Positions 22,995-34,779 of a stretch of DNA of 64,000 nucleotides are shown here, piece by piece; positions within the stretch are counted from its first letter, which is position 1; each line of letters begins with the position of its first letter. A program made the position numbers and the translations under genes. The stretch is from Acanthosepion esculentum (taxonomy: Eukaryota > Mollusca > Cephalopoda > Sepiida > Sepiidae): assembly GCA_964036315.1 (NCBI GenBank), contig OZ038478.1:149027183-149091182 (forward strand). Reading direction: 5' to 3'. The notes beneath the pieces are model-generated. The model searched no databases, was not told the DNA's origin, and saw only the letters and a list, made by a program, of their open reading frames with translations.

Positions 22995-23475
22995 TGTACT
23001 ATGTGAGTTTCATTTTATAAGATTAGCTATTACTTAAGGAAATAATTTGGCAATGTATCCAAAAATCGATTTTTCATGTCTTTGATATAGTAATCTTTTA
23101 TTTCTCAGAAACTTAACAATATTTAACTTTCCATGTATGCATAAAAGATATGAGTCATTTAAATATCTACAAATTCTTTTCTTTTTTATTAATTTTCATT
23201 TTACTATAGCTTTTTATTGGTTTATTTTAAATGCCACAGATATTTTCAATAAGGACAACTAATATATTTATATTTTATCATGAGTATAATATTTTATGAA
23301 TATATAATTAATGTACTCAATTTCTAAATAAATTAAATATAATATCTTAAGTCGGTACAAATAAAAATAAATATACTAAAAAGATGACTAAATAATATTT
23401 GAATGCCCCTTTTGAAAAAAATCGTAATAGAAATTTATATATATGAAAATAAAAATTATGTAAAAATATAAACAC
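22995..23475. other. AT-rich, no gene seen
   Basis: No recognisable coding or repeat signal. Confidence 0.4.
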
Positions 23476-23479
23476 AATG

Positions 23480-25815
23480 CCAGATGTATTGCTACCACAA
23501 ACTTCTACTTAAAAAACGAAGTATGTATCAATAGACAGATATGCTTGAATGACATCCCCTACACTCGTTTGCATATATATTTGGATTCGGGAAATTGATG
23601 ACCACAATACCAGGTGACGTAAACAGTCTGTTAAGGATCTCGCTGGGATCCAAATCCTGAAATCAACTTCTTACTAACAGAATATATTTCTGATATGAAC
23701 GAGCAGATTGGGACTCTTCTTGCGATTTCCTTCATGATGTCCATTGCAAATATGCTTTTTAATCATCCTGTTCTAAGATGCCTGCCTGTGGACACATCTT
23801 GTATGAAAGCCGGCATCGATGCATTCATTCCAGCAAAGAAATACGAAGTTAAATCACGTTAAACCCCTTGGTTCTCACCTGTATGTTCGGCTGCTATAGC
23901 CCTCAAGTATCACTTCTTCCGGCTGTACCAGAGAGATACATCTTATTGCTCGTAAGGAGTGGAAGTGTGTCGTCAAAGAAGTGAAGTTACTGATTGCTGA
24001 TAGAATTGAACAACTTGCAGAATCTTGCAAGTTCGGTTCGAGTGATTGTTGGCTGATCTTCAAGGGTCTACTGAACCGCAGTAATTCCTCCTGTATTCAA
24101 TCAATATCAACTCTTGACATATACAGCAGATAAGGTTGAATGCTTTACTCGGAAATTCTTTTCCAACTCAACACTCGACATCTCTGGAGAACCCGCACAT
24201 GATTTCACCGGTAGAAGCGAGGATCTATTGAGTGCTATGCGCATAACCCCGTCACTGGTTTCAGACATCATTTTTAAATTAGACTCACATAATGCAAGTA
24301 GAGGCGACGAGATGCCAACCGTCGTTCTAAAGAAATGTGCTCCCGATCAGGTTCCAGGTCTCATTAAATTCTACAACAATTTCCTCGCTCCTTCCTGCTT
24401 TCCAGCTTGTTGGAAGTCCTCCTCTATAGGTCCTGTTTCTATGTAATCTGGAGCTACTTCTGACCCCTCTAATTATTAACCTGTTTGTATCCTACCACAT
24501 TTCGACAAAGTATTCGAAGCTTTCGTCAATGCTGAAATGGTTTAGCATCTTACCTCTCACGATCTACGCTCTGACAAACAATATGGCTTCCGTTTTGCCA
24601 GTTCTAATGCTGATGTGCTAACGGCCATCACTGAATATGCATATCAAGCTATTCATAATAACGATTATGCTCGTGCTTGGCTTTAGATGTCATGAAGGAG
24701 TTTGAAAGGTTTCGGTACTCTGGTCTTCTACATAAACTCTAGGGTTATGGTATTACAGGACAACTGTTTGATTTAATCCAATCTTTCCTACTAAATCGTG
24801 AAAGGAAGATCGTTTTGAACAGGCTCGCTTCCAAACGCTAGTGTCCCCCAAGGTTCTATCCTGGACATTATGCTATTTCCAATCTTCATCAATGATCTTC
24901 CTGATGTTATTAGTTCCGAACTCGATATTTAGGCACATTGGACTACCACATCTCGATAGCAAATCTGACAGGACTGGCTGGTGCTCTTGAAAAAAGACCT
25001 CTAATCAGTGGTTAACCGGGGCAGGAAGTGGCTTATAAATTTCCATGCCTCAAAAAAGAAACTTCTCGAATTTAACCATTATAGAGAAACTTCCCATCCC
25101 GTCATCAGCATGGCTGGCGCCAGACTCCTGGAGAGCAACACACTGCGCCTTATTGGCCTCATCTTTCACTTGACCCGAAGTGGATCAATAGCTGCATCTA
25201 TTGCAAGGAAATCTGGGTCACTTCGTCGTGGCAGAATTTTTTTTTCATTTCAGAGTCCATCCTGCACATTTATAAGTCTACCATTCATCCGTGAATTGAA
25301 TATGTTACCAGAGCTGGACCGGAGATCCTGCTATTCATCCCAAAGAATGATCTACAATGTATTTGAACCTGACTTGGCAACTTGACTTCACTCACTTTCT
25401 CATCAACGTGACGTGGCTTCCCTCTGTCCTTTCTACAAATATTTTCATGGCAACTGCTATGACGAACTTTTTCCTTAGTGAAATGACTACAGGAATTTAA
25501 GCGTGCTACTTGATTAACATCTAAGTCCCACCCTTTTTCTATTGAAATACTTAAATATAACCGCCACTTCAACTCTAGTTTTTATTTCTCGCAATTCTCG
25601 CCTGTTGACCTGCCTTCCGTTTAAATGCTTCCTTGATAATTACTATCATCAAAATCCTAAATGCAATTTCAAATGCCATCTTCTATCTTCTGGAAAACCG
25701 TTCATTCATCTTTTATTCTTTCCTCAGTACACCCTCTACTCATTTTTTTCTCACTTTCACACTCTTTAATTACGTTCGAGTTGCATTCCTGCCTTGTTTT
25801 GGGTGAAATTACCAC
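23480..25815 (+). mobile_element. CR1/Jockey-type LINE, longest copy
   Basis: About 2.3 kb of a LINE in broken frames. AGIDAFIPAKKYEVKSR...TPWFSPVCSAAIALKYHFF (23800-23930) matches the linker between endonuclease and RT. The open frame 24114-24446 gives SNSTLDISGEP, VVLKKCAP and CFPACWKSSSIGPV, the RT fingers. Then come FDKVFEAFVNAEMV and DKQYGFRF. RT motif B' reads ASVPQGSIL followed by IFINDLPDVISSEL. The YADD block is damaged. The open frame 25008-25385 covers NRGRKWLINFHASKKKLLEFNH...GARLLESNTLRLIGL. The C terminus reads LHSLSHQRDVASLCPFYKYFHGNCYDEL. The 3' end TTTTGGGTGAAATTA is shared with the tail at 33860. Inactive, but the best record of this family here. Confidence 0.9.
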
Positions 25816-25818
25816 ACA

Positions 25819-25820
<2 letters not shown>

Positions 25821-25863
<43 letters not shown>
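25821..25863. repeat. (TA)n microsatellite
   Basis: About 21 TA units directly after the LINE 3' end and before the foldback element. Confidence 0.97.
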
Positions 25864-25866
<3 letters not shown>

Positions 25867-26052
25867 GAAATATAAGCTTAAGATGTGCTACATTTATGAG
25901 GTAAAGTGCTCAATATCAAATATAGAGCGGGTGTAAATACAAAAGTGGACATAAAATTCAACACTTAGAGGCGACAGTCTGTTTCGTGGCCTGACGATTG
26001 CATCTAGCATGAAACAGATTGTCACCTCTAAGTATTGACGTCTATGTTCACT

Positions 26053-26054
<2 letters not shown>
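25863..26054 (+). mobile_element. Foldback element, family F, copy B
   Basis: A flank of about 80 bp (TGAAGAAATATAAGC..., AAAGTGCTCAATATC...) leads into a 42-base left arm (25944-25985). The right arm (26011-26052) is its inverted complement with seven mismatches across 25 spacer bases. Shared phrases are CAACACTTAGAGGCGACAG and GCATCTAGCATGAAACAG. The same 80-bp flank appears inverted next to copy C (56228-56311). Both outer ends meet (TA)n tracts. No coding capacity. Confidence 0.85.

Positions 26055-26139
<85 letters not shown>
26055..26139. repeat. (TA)n microsatellite
   Basis: About 40 TA units after the foldback element. Confidence 0.98.
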
Positions 26140-26142
<3 letters not shown>

Positions 26143-26404
26143 TGTACCCTTGATTGTCTTACTTGGTGGTGCGTCTTATAAAACTTAACTATGTAACATT
26201 GTGTGCCTTCTCAGTCCAGAATTTTATCTACAAATCATTTAACAAACGACCATTTCTTTGTTGTCATGATGTTGACGCAGTTTGGTATACTGAAATTACT
26301 TATAGTTGTAATCATGACCATTCACTTGGTTTGCATAAGTTTCCCTCGACACCAATAAGCGCACACGTTTCAAAGTCTAAATATTGATCTGTTAATCAGA
26401 GTGA

Positions 26405-27240
26405 ATGCCTCTTCGGAGATCATTCGTGATCAGTGCAGCCTGAGATATTCGTCCTCAAATGCATCGCAACCTTTCCTAATCACGGGACTTTAGTCTGTTG
26501 GATTATAGCCAGTTCTCCACAATACTGCCCATCCATGTGTAAGTCCGACAGAGTATCCTTCAGGTTATCTTTAAATTTTCTTCCTACTCTTATGCTGTGG
26601 AGTGAGTTCTGTCTTAATTTCCCTCTCAACAATTTGTTTGGGTATCTTGTAAACTTCCTTCTAACACCGTGTCCTGCACTTCGAATATGCTCAAGAACTG
26701 TTATTCGTTCAATGCTGCAGCATTCATATCTCTTTGGACAATAGTTTCTGTTATATTAATAATTATATCTTCACTGAGCACATCACCCTTGTCTATCTCA
26801 GGATAATAATTAACCTCAAAGTATTGTAATCACCTTAGAAGCAATCCGCTATGTGTTAGTGGTCTTCCTTCATGTGCTCTCTAAAGTGTGCATCATTCAG
26901 TATATAGCAATTCCCGCATCAGTCACTCGGCATTTTTGTATATGATGTTTCCCCTTCCAAGATTGAACACGCTTCCTTATGTTCTAATTCTCAGCGGATC
27001 TCGTGCCTCACTGTCCTTGAATGCTGACATGCGATAAGGACACAGCAAAGTTAACCGAGAAAAGATTTGGTACAAGATTATCGCCTTGCTTTACCACATT
27101 GTCCATTGTTCTCAACTGAAAGTCACCTTTTTATGTGAACCGAGCCTTTATATCAGTGTGTAGCAGTTTCACTAAATTGACAAACGTAGAAGGAAAATCT
27201 TAGCAAGAATTCTTCACAAAGCATAACAATTTACGGTGAC
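26405..27240 (-). mobile_element. RTE-like LINE, RT middle to C terminus, decayed
   Basis: On the minus strand, RILAKIFLLRLS (about 27215) resembles the segment before RT motif A. A damaged NGxxKxGDNLVPNLFS-like stretch (about 27050-27110) resembles motif B'. GSVFNLGR (about 26960) matches the conserved xGSLFNLxR of these LINEs. LHTLE near 26890 fits the segment after the YADD box. Closer to the end, YPKQIVERELRQNSLHSIRVGRKFKDNLKDTL (about 26540-26650) matches the C-terminal ...xGELxxGKRxxGGxxKRFKDxLK block. Many stops and frameshifts are present. The plus-strand open frame 26433-26744 is its shadow. Confidence 0.6.
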
Positions 27241-27244
27241 AAAG

Positions 27245-28990
27245 CTTTGATCTAATCCAAAATTACTGCTACAATGATATTCTCTTTCTCAATGTTTACA
27301 TATCTATATTATTTATTTCATATATACGCTCTCTCTAATGTGTATTTTGAGTTCTCCCAGTTACAATTATTTAGTCTGAATATTTCCGAATTCTGATGCT
27401 CTGATAGTATTTGTCATCGTATACAATATATTTTCTTTAGTATTTTTTATATCTATTGACTTTTATTAAATTACAAAATCTATATATTATATTATGTCAA
27501 TTTGTGTCATTTCTTTCATTCACATTTTACTTACTCATTTTTTTCTTGAAATACGCTTTTTATTTCTGTTTTCCTATCATTATCTTCCATTTTCTTCTTT
27601 CATATTTGTCTTGTTTTTGTTTATTATTTAGTTTTATTTATTTTTATCTTTTTGTTTTCGTCCTTTTTCTTTGTGATTTATTTCCCTCTACTTTCATTTT
27701 GCATTTCTTTTTCTATAATTTGGCAAATGTCGTTTAATTTCCCACCCAATATTTTTCTTTGTCTTGTTTGTTTCATTTTCCTCTTTGCTTATTTTCAATT
27801 TTATCCTTAGTAAAATCGACTTCCTACAATTTGTTTTCCATCAGACGTACCAAACTTTTATCTAATTGTTTTTACGCACACTGAATTCTTAATGTCCACA
27901 TTCAGTCAATCCAAAGCGATGCATTTACCTCGAACTCACGAAGCTTTCAGCTAAATGCGAATGTCCATTTACTCTGACAAACTTTACCTCTTTCTTTTCA
28001 ATTACAGATGCATTTGCAGTCTTCTTGAATAATCAACAAATATAGGAAATGTTTATAGATATTTTCCCAACTATTCGTTCTTGATCTTTCATCGAATTAT
28101 CTCTTTTCGCTGTCGCATAGTTTCGATTTTTTTCACCACTCATTAATATGATTCACATTTAATTTCTCTTTCTCAGCTTGAATTTAAAGAATCGATATAT
28201 CAGTTTAAAAAAACATACTGTCTCGAATCAAAACTTCAAATCATACCTCGGTTCTTAATGATAAATTTGCTAATGACACTAATTAGGCAAACGATTGTTT
28301 TGGTTATGCAATATCAGATAACCTTAAAATTTTAAATTCGGTTGTTATTCCACAATCTTCGTTCATTATTATCATTTCCGCAGATATCAGATGGAAGCTG
28401 CGTACCTGTTACTTTCTAAGAAATACATTTGCTCTTTAAAATTTTATCCTCACATTAACAGAAGCATTAAATTATTGAATTTCACAAGAAAACCAATGGC
28501 AGTCATTTTGACACTATATTCGGACTAATGTCCTACTCTTTATCGTTGTTATCCCAACATTTGGGCCGTTACTCCTCCGGCCTTCCTCAGGTGTATATCT
28601 GCCTCTGTAGCTTAAAGGGGAATTCTGAATTGAACCCTTTATTTTATCTACGATTAATGACTATTTCCTCCCACAGCTTATGTATAGAGATATTTTATTG
28701 TTTTTATTTAGTACTGTTCAGTTATTGCTCTCATGTTCACACTTAGTGCAATTAAACTCAACTTGAAAAGAGATAGAAATTATAAACATGCATAGTGTCA
28801 CCAAAAACCACCAATTTTACCCACTAGACCATTGCGTAAATGAGATACCCAGTGGAACGAAAAGTGTCTACCAATTCAGAATTCCCTGTAGGTTAACCAG
28901 ATTTATATACACATGGCGAAGTCAGTAGGCCACAACAGCCGAATTGTGATAAAAGCAAAGGTGGGTGCAATCGTTCGAACATCAATATTG
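27245..28990. other. T-rich stretch, no gene seen
   Basis: 27456-27737 is very T-rich and open in one frame by composition only. 28550-28640 repeats motifs of 5310-5410 (CCAACATTTGGGCCG..., CCTTCCTCAGGTGTA), a possible dispersed repeat. On the minus strand near 28750-28845 a TGGTCTAGTGGGTAA A-box-like string and a GAGTTTAATTGC string suggest a heavily decayed SINE head. Confidence 0.35.
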
Positions 28991-28992
28991 TA

Positions 28993-29041
28993 AATAATAA
29001 TAATAATAATAATCATAATAATAATAATAATAATAATAATT
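28993..29041. repeat. (AAT)n microsatellite
   Basis: Sixteen AAT-type units with one C interruption. Confidence 0.97.
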
Positions 29042-29514
29042 TCTCATCACACAAATTCAGACAAAAAAGAACAGCCTTTCTTTTATATACTTTCGATACA
29101 AGCAGTGATCACTAGTTTTGTGCGGGTTAAGCCCTCTTTGTTTGCTTTGTCGCAATCCTATTTATTCCTTTATAGTTATTCAAATTTAAAACTCATTATT
29201 TCCGTTGAATATTTTAAGCTCAAAAATCATGTCATTCGTTTTCAATAATAAACTTATTTCTTTAAATAAACACAATACAAATATCAATTATTCCAACATT
29301 ATTTTAGACGATATATTCTTTTCTTTCATTTCCACCCCGTTTTCAGTTATAAAGATTGAACTCGTTTCCACCTTTACGACAGCAGATGTGTCAATAAGCA
29401 ATTAAATTAGAGAACGTTTCAAGGAATAATATTCTCACTATAACTGTATTGAAAATAAAAGATACCGAAAAGGCAAAACAGCATTTTAGAATGTTGTATT
29501 GTTAAGATTGTTTA

Positions 29515-29765
29515 CCTTTAATAATGTACCCAGGCAAATTCTGGTGAGAAGAAACATCCTTGTTTTACACAACTTTCTATTTTTGTATATCTGCTGAACC
29601 CATTTTCTGTACTAGGCGGTTGGCTGGCAGCATATATTCTTGATTATTCTAATTTATTTCTGGAATATGTCAAGTTTGCTGAGATGCTCTAAAAGACCTT
29701 TGCGACATACGGTGTCAAACGCCTTTGTGTAGCCTATAAGACACAGGTACACGCCATTTTGCATT
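29515..29765 (-). mobile_element. RTE-like LINE, RT motif A to B' fragment
   Basis: The minus strand reads GYTKAFDTVCRKGLLEHLSKLDIF, which is RT motif A (xxAFDxV with the first catalytic Asp). Then comes RIIKNICCQPTA...RKWVQQIYKN, and near the end CKTRMFLLTRICLG or, one frame over, VKQGCFFSPE, matching motif B' (xxQGCxxSP). One stop follows FQK. No YADD or endonuclease remains. It belongs to the same broad group as 46235-46385 but covers a different part. Confidence 0.8.
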
Positions 29766-29769
29766 CACG

Positions 29770-30407
29770 TAAAACACAGGAGAGAAATAAGGGAGTCGTA
29801 GTCATAGCAAGTACGCGTAAATATTCTTAATTTTTCCCCGTTTCAAATCTTAAAACGCGTGGCTGTTTAATGATAATGTCATGTACGAACATCTTTTTCT
29901 ACAAACAAATTTAAGATTAAAACTTTTTATAAATTATTATAACTTTTAAAACTTTTACAATTCTTCTAAGAATTCATTATTCATCAACGTTTTTTTTCTC
30001 TAAGAAATTAAATTAATTTTCTAATTAGATAATGTGTTCATTTTAATGGATTTTTTGTGTTACGCTTCAGAGCAGCTAACAGGGTGTTTTGCAAAGGAAA
30101 ATTGCTGATTTAAAGTCTCCAAGGGTTTCTGACCTGAAACGTTCATTTTTGGTCGATTACGTTACTCGGTTTTTGTCGTTGCAAACTGTGCTTCTGCAAA
30201 ATAACGCGTTTATCGCGGTTGCCGTTTTTCTCGGCTTTTTGGTTTAGATCAAAATGTAGTAAATGTTATCATCAGCACAATCTGAATCTCTCTTTCTTCA
30301 TTTCTATTATCCCTTCCTTTGCACGTAATATCTTTTCCCCCTCTTTCTACCAAAACACGATCTTGTCCATTATTTATAAATGTATAAGCAGGGCGTAAAT
30401 ATGAGAA

Positions 30408-30410
<3 letters not shown>
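29770..30410. other. AT-rich, no gene seen
   Basis: No domain or clear repeat. A short GC-richer patch at 30110-30230 (GACCTGAAACGTTC, AACGCGTTTATCGCGG) is unexplained. Confidence 0.35.
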
Positions 30411-30469
<59 letters not shown>

Positions 30470-30502
30470 TAATAATAATAATAACAATAATAATAATAAT
30501 AA
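30411..30502. repeat. (AAT)n microsatellite, imperfect
   Basis: About thirty AAT units with AAC interruptions. Confidence 0.97.
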
Positions 30503-30504
30503 AT

Positions 30505-32465
30505 ACAATAAAAGGATTATATCGATTTCTGTTGAATATTCATTTTCTCCAGAGACCCAAGTGTCTTAGCTCTGGTATTAATATATTTTTGTTTGTGTTT
30601 CTTAAGACATGGGCTATCAGGTATTGTGTCAATGAATCTATCAAAACATTTTCAAATCACACACATGACCACAATCACAGCTGGAATCGCAAATGTATTC
30701 TTGTGCTATATGTTTGTAATTCCACTTATAGATCATAGTATGTATAAATCATTTTCGAAAATATTCAAATCTCTATGAGAGTCTGTAGGAACAACCATAT
30801 CAATAAGAAAGCACTTTCTGTTTTGTGTTTGCGTACTACACTGGCGTATTCAAATTTATGTTTCAATTATACAAAATCATCATACACCTTTATTTTCTGA
30901 AGAAGTTAAAATTGTTTAGCCATGTGCTTTTCTCACTGGTGTCTGTGGACGTTGATGAATGGAAAATTGTTTGCTGCGTTTTCGTAGAACTGTCTCAAGT
31001 TATTAAAATAAGTGCACGGTGTCTTGCATAGTCATTGTAATTGATTATAAAACTGTTGTTTTATACCAACTTCATGGGCTGGCGAAATAAAGAGGAACGT
31101 TGTAACACTGAAGCGAAGAATGATTCAACGATTCAGGCGGATGGGAATTTCCAAAAATGTATTCAAAACACCCGAAAGATATTTTCTACTACTAAAACGT
31201 TCTAAGAGCAAGTTAAACCAGAATACCACAAAGTTAGACAAGAGAAATGAAAGGAAGATTATCAGGGCGCAATACATATTTAGCATTGAGAAAAATCTGG
31301 ACTTTGTCCCATTCAATGTCATATAGCAGTTATTTGTGACAAATGCAGCAACACACATTAATAAATCCATAATGTGAAGCTTTGTCATGTCTCTCATAAT
31401 AAAGATATTAAAAAAAATAATCTCAAGCAAGAAGCTGACATTTTTGTTGATGGCCGAGTATATTTGCATTGGTTTTGTCAGTATTACTATGCTAAAAATT
31501 TTATAACCCCCCTCCATGCCGCATGAACGTAAATACGGTAAGTTCTTTTCTAGCCCCGAAAGATTGTAAATTATACAGAAAATGCATACTACAAATTGAA
31601 ATCGATTTAAAGGTCAATTTAATAAAAATAATGAATTCAATGAATTGTGTCTTAGTAGTTAACTTTTATTGTTCTTTCTATGTGTAAACTACGATGGTGT
31701 GGTCCGATAATCTATGTATCCAGCTATGTATTTTTTAATGGAAATAAATTTAACAGTTCCCTTCTTATAAAGTTGTCTGTATCCCAGTGCAGATATTGGC
31801 CCACCCGACCATGTTTAGTTTTATATTCGCTTGATATTAATTCCAGGAAACTTGATACAAGACGACCCATTTATTTCTTATTATTATTTGTTATATGAGT
31901 ATATTTTATGTATTTATTTATCATACACGTTAAACATTTCTCTCAGATTTATATCATTATTTTATAAAGTTTATAGACCAGGAAACTGTTATAATACCCT
32001 GGGTCTTAATTGTTCCTTGTTGGATACATTTTCAATAACTGTGATTTCTGTTAATATTGTTAAAAGATAAGGTTTCGAAACTAGTGTGGGTTTAGACCTT
32101 TTAAGTAACACATTGCATTTTTTAAAAAAATAATTGCTGTTTTGATAATTATTTCCATCTATTTCTCTCTTTCATTCTCTTCTTTAAACATACTCTTACC
32201 CTGCAGTGAGTCACAGAGTGTTTTTATCACTACTTTTCTTCCGTGAGTCGGTTGAAATTGATAACTGATGCAGTCAAAATTGTCTTGACTCATGGACATC
32301 AGTCCTGTTTGCGTAATATTAAGTACATTAAATTAGACAAAATATAAATAAAATAGAAAAATATATTTAAACCCGGACATTTCCTCCCATTCTATCTGCA
32401 TGCCTCTCAGAGGGGAGCTTAGATTATGTATACAAACTCGGTTGAGGACCAGGTGCTGTAAGATT
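30505..32465. other. AT-rich, no gene recognised
   Basis: Contains the longest open frame without an identifiable element (31125-31517 on the minus strand, 130 codons). It overlaps another open frame on the plus strand, is rich in Phe, Leu and Ile as expected for AT-rich DNA, and shows no domain, so I do not call it a gene. Confidence 0.35.
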
Positions 32466-32467
32466 GG

Positions 32468-32645
32468 ATGGGCGGATAGTCTAATGGTTAAGAGCTCGAA
32501 TTAGGAAATCGTAGAGCAGAGTTTTACTTCCAATCGTGTTAGTTATATATCAATTATTCGCAAATAACCTGGGAAATATTATGAACCTACGTCTTTTCCC
32601 GCTAGCTTTGGGTTAATTTGTAAGACCTTTGTCAGTCAATCAGCA
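32468..32645 (+). mobile_element. tRNA-derived SINE, family 1, copy 2
   Basis: Starts with GGATAGTCTAATGGTTAAGAG (pol III A-box-like) and has CAGAGTTTTACTTCCAATC (B-box-like) about 50 bases on. The body CAAATAACCTGGGAAATATTATGAACCT aligns with the body of the SINE at 2409-2745, so the two belong to one family. Not a functional tRNA: no acceptor stem pairing was found. Confidence 0.68.
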
Positions 32646-32649
32646 TTAT

Positions 32650-33685
32650 CCACAATGCATTTTTACTTTACATGAATATTTACTGACTTTTAATAACCTG
32701 CAAAATGTTTATAAGTCGTAAGAAACATATCATTCAATCAAACCCCTAATTGATCTCACTAGCACTACTTACCTTCTCTGACACAGGTTAAAGGATATAG
32801 ATGATCGTTAGCTAATTATTTCATTCATCATTGTTTAATATCTTTGTGTTTTTTCTTGATTTATATTACATATACAGCAGTTCCTTTTTTTCTCACGTTC
32901 TTCCCACTAAAATACCTGTTCGATTTTTTAACTAGCCTTCTCTTTTTCTCCTTCTTCGAACAGCAGCAATCGAATTATCTTTTTTATTTTCTTCTCTCCA
33001 ATTAATAATATTTATGCATTATTTTTAGATTATGTTTTCTATTTAAATGTTAGCATTCGCTATATTCAATGACTATGTTCCAGAACAAGTCTAGCCGTTT
33101 ACTTAATGCGAAAACCAGAAGCAGAATAAGTTGGGAAAGAGACATCAATAAAAACAAAACAGCTCTCCAATTCGCGCAATTCAATAAAGACGCACAAAGG
33201 CCGAGCGAACTCGATGAAATTAGTATTGGTCGTATTTAATGAGTGCACACAGCTGGGACCATTTTCTTTGATTGAACAATTTGTTCCCATTGTCGTCCGT
33301 CTGATTATTTACGTCAATAGGCGCCTTCGTCTGTCAAATGCAAGAAAGGCTCATTCAACACACCCTGTACTTTAGAGATTAACATACATGGGTAAACCCT
33401 CAAGCTTTTTGTTTAACGAAAGATAGGTATTTCAAGAGAAAATGAGAAAAAGGGACATTAAAAACCAGGTTTTTTATCAGATACGTCGATTAATTCTTTA
33501 TAAGTGAATTGGGAAATTATCATATGTTTCATTGCTTTGTGACCGTTTATTAATACCTTACTTGTTGGTTTCTTGAGTAATTACTATTTGTAGTGTTATG
33601 ATGATGTTCTAAACGTATTTAACAGTTGAAATATCTTGATAGAGTACTAAATACTATGTTAAAAATTTCTTCTATTGCATTTCCC
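32650..33685. other. AT-rich, no gene seen
   Basis: No recognisable gene. The minus-strand frame at 33099-33290 has no domain. Confidence 0.35.
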
Positions 33686-33689
33686 GCTT

Positions 33690-33880
33690 GTGGAAATTTC
33701 TTCCGGTTTATTGATTCCAAGTCAACTTTGATCTTCAAACACTTTAAGAACAATATCAATCGTTATCTTCAATCTTCTTAATGCTTGTTCTTTTATTCCC
33801 CCCCTCTCTCTCTCTCTAACACTTTGTAACTCACTCCGTCTTAGTGGCTCTATTGACTTTTTTGGGGTGAAATGATAAAA
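33690..33880 (+). mobile_element. CR1/Jockey-type LINE, extreme 3' end
   Basis: The frame reads FPACGNFFRFIDSKSTLIFKHFKNNINRYLQSS then stop, the normal C terminus of this LINE family (FPRTAxLWNSLP...FKxxVNRHL). It is followed by a pyrimidine-rich 3' part with CTCTCTCT and TTTTTTGGGGTGAAAT. The same GGGTGAAAT ending is seen at 25800. 5'-truncated. Confidence 0.65.
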
Positions 33881-33881
33881 A

Positions 33882-34003
33882 ACCTTTGAGTCGCAGAAGG
33901 CTGAAAGTATACGGCACCCAATGAAGGTCGAACTAACTATAAAGTTGTAATCAGATTTAGCGAGATAAGCTTGCTAACCATTAGGCCACGTTGAAATGAC
34001 ATC
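33882..34003 (-). mobile_element. tRNA-derived SINE, family 2, copy 1
   Basis: On the minus strand: AACGTGGCCTAATGGTTAGCA (A-box-like), then TAGTTCGACCTTCATTGGGTG (B-box-like), then a tail CCGTATACTTTCAGCCTTCTG. The minus strand of 44985-45095 shows the same order. It abuts the LINE 3' end at 33880, as SINEs that borrow LINE machinery often do. Confidence 0.7.
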
Positions 34004-34004
34004 G

Positions 34005-34414
34005 TTTTTAGAATTATGATAACAATTAAATATAATAAAATCATCAAAAGTTCTCTCATATTGTAGGCCAAATCTCGTTGCGCTTTTGTAAATTAATTGC
34101 CTGAGAGAATGCTGTTTTCAATGTAAAGAGAAAAACATTTTCACCCATTTCCAGTCCTTCACAGCAGACTGTCGTATTGTAACAGGACACTGTTTAAACG
34201 TTCAGTTCCATGCTGAATTGGAGAGACTAGTAATTAGATAATAACTATTAAAATACTCAGGCGACTAGACTGAATGATTAAGAAAAAAATGAAAAAACGA
34301 AGCGGTGTTAAAATTATGTTTTAAAAAAATACAACATAATTTTTCTACAGGTTCCAAGGATAATTGAACCCAGAAGTAACAATACGATATTCAGTAAAAT
34401 TGCGCCAAACCATC
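34005..34414. other. AT-rich, no gene seen
   Basis: No recognisable coding or repeat signal before the LTR. Confidence 0.4.
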
Positions 34415-34419
34415 GTTTC

Positions 34420-34771
34420 AGTCGAGGGGTCTCCCCTTCTTACACAAATGGACTCACCCAGGGTATACATATATTACTGCCAGTGAATACCTGGACTGTA
34501 GTAGTGGAGTAGGAGTCGGTCGGTAGTAGAGAACGTTTGGACAGTCAGACGGTGCAAGAGTCACACTAACGAGCCCGTAGACTCAGTAAAATATCATACA
34601 GCGATACGTCGAAACCAAAAACAATATATATTTTTTTCTACTAATCCGCATTCCTGGAATTACTAACCTGTAACACCAGTTTGTATTATTAGGTTAATAC
34701 ATTTATTTCCTGTATTCATTCTTGGCGTCTGTTATTATTTGATACCGGATATCATCCCGGAATCCACAACA
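34420..34771 (+). mobile_element. Solo LTR, family 1, copy 2
   Basis: A 352-bp block aligned with 43828-44171 over the start (GGGGTCTCCCCTTCTTACACA), CTACTAATCCGCATTCCTGGA and the end CCGGAATCCACAACA. It is flanked by a perfect 5-bp duplication GTTTC (34415-34419 and 34772-34776). The first bases have decayed to AGTCGAGGGG in place of TGTTGTGGGG. The middle differs: copy 3 has a (GA)n run where this one has GTCAGACGGTGCAAGAGTC. No internal retroelement sequence is adjacent. Confidence 0.8.
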
Positions 34772-34779
34772 GTTTCCTA

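Noticed and set aside
26433..26744. 103-codon plus-strand open frame
   Set aside because: Antisense to a recognisable RTE-like LINE C terminus.
27456..27737. Phe/Leu-rich membrane-protein-like open frame
   Set aside because: Produced by a T-rich low-complexity stretch.
31125..31517. 130-codon open frame on the minus strand
   Set aside because: Overlaps an open frame on the other strand, composition follows the AT-rich background, no domain recognised.
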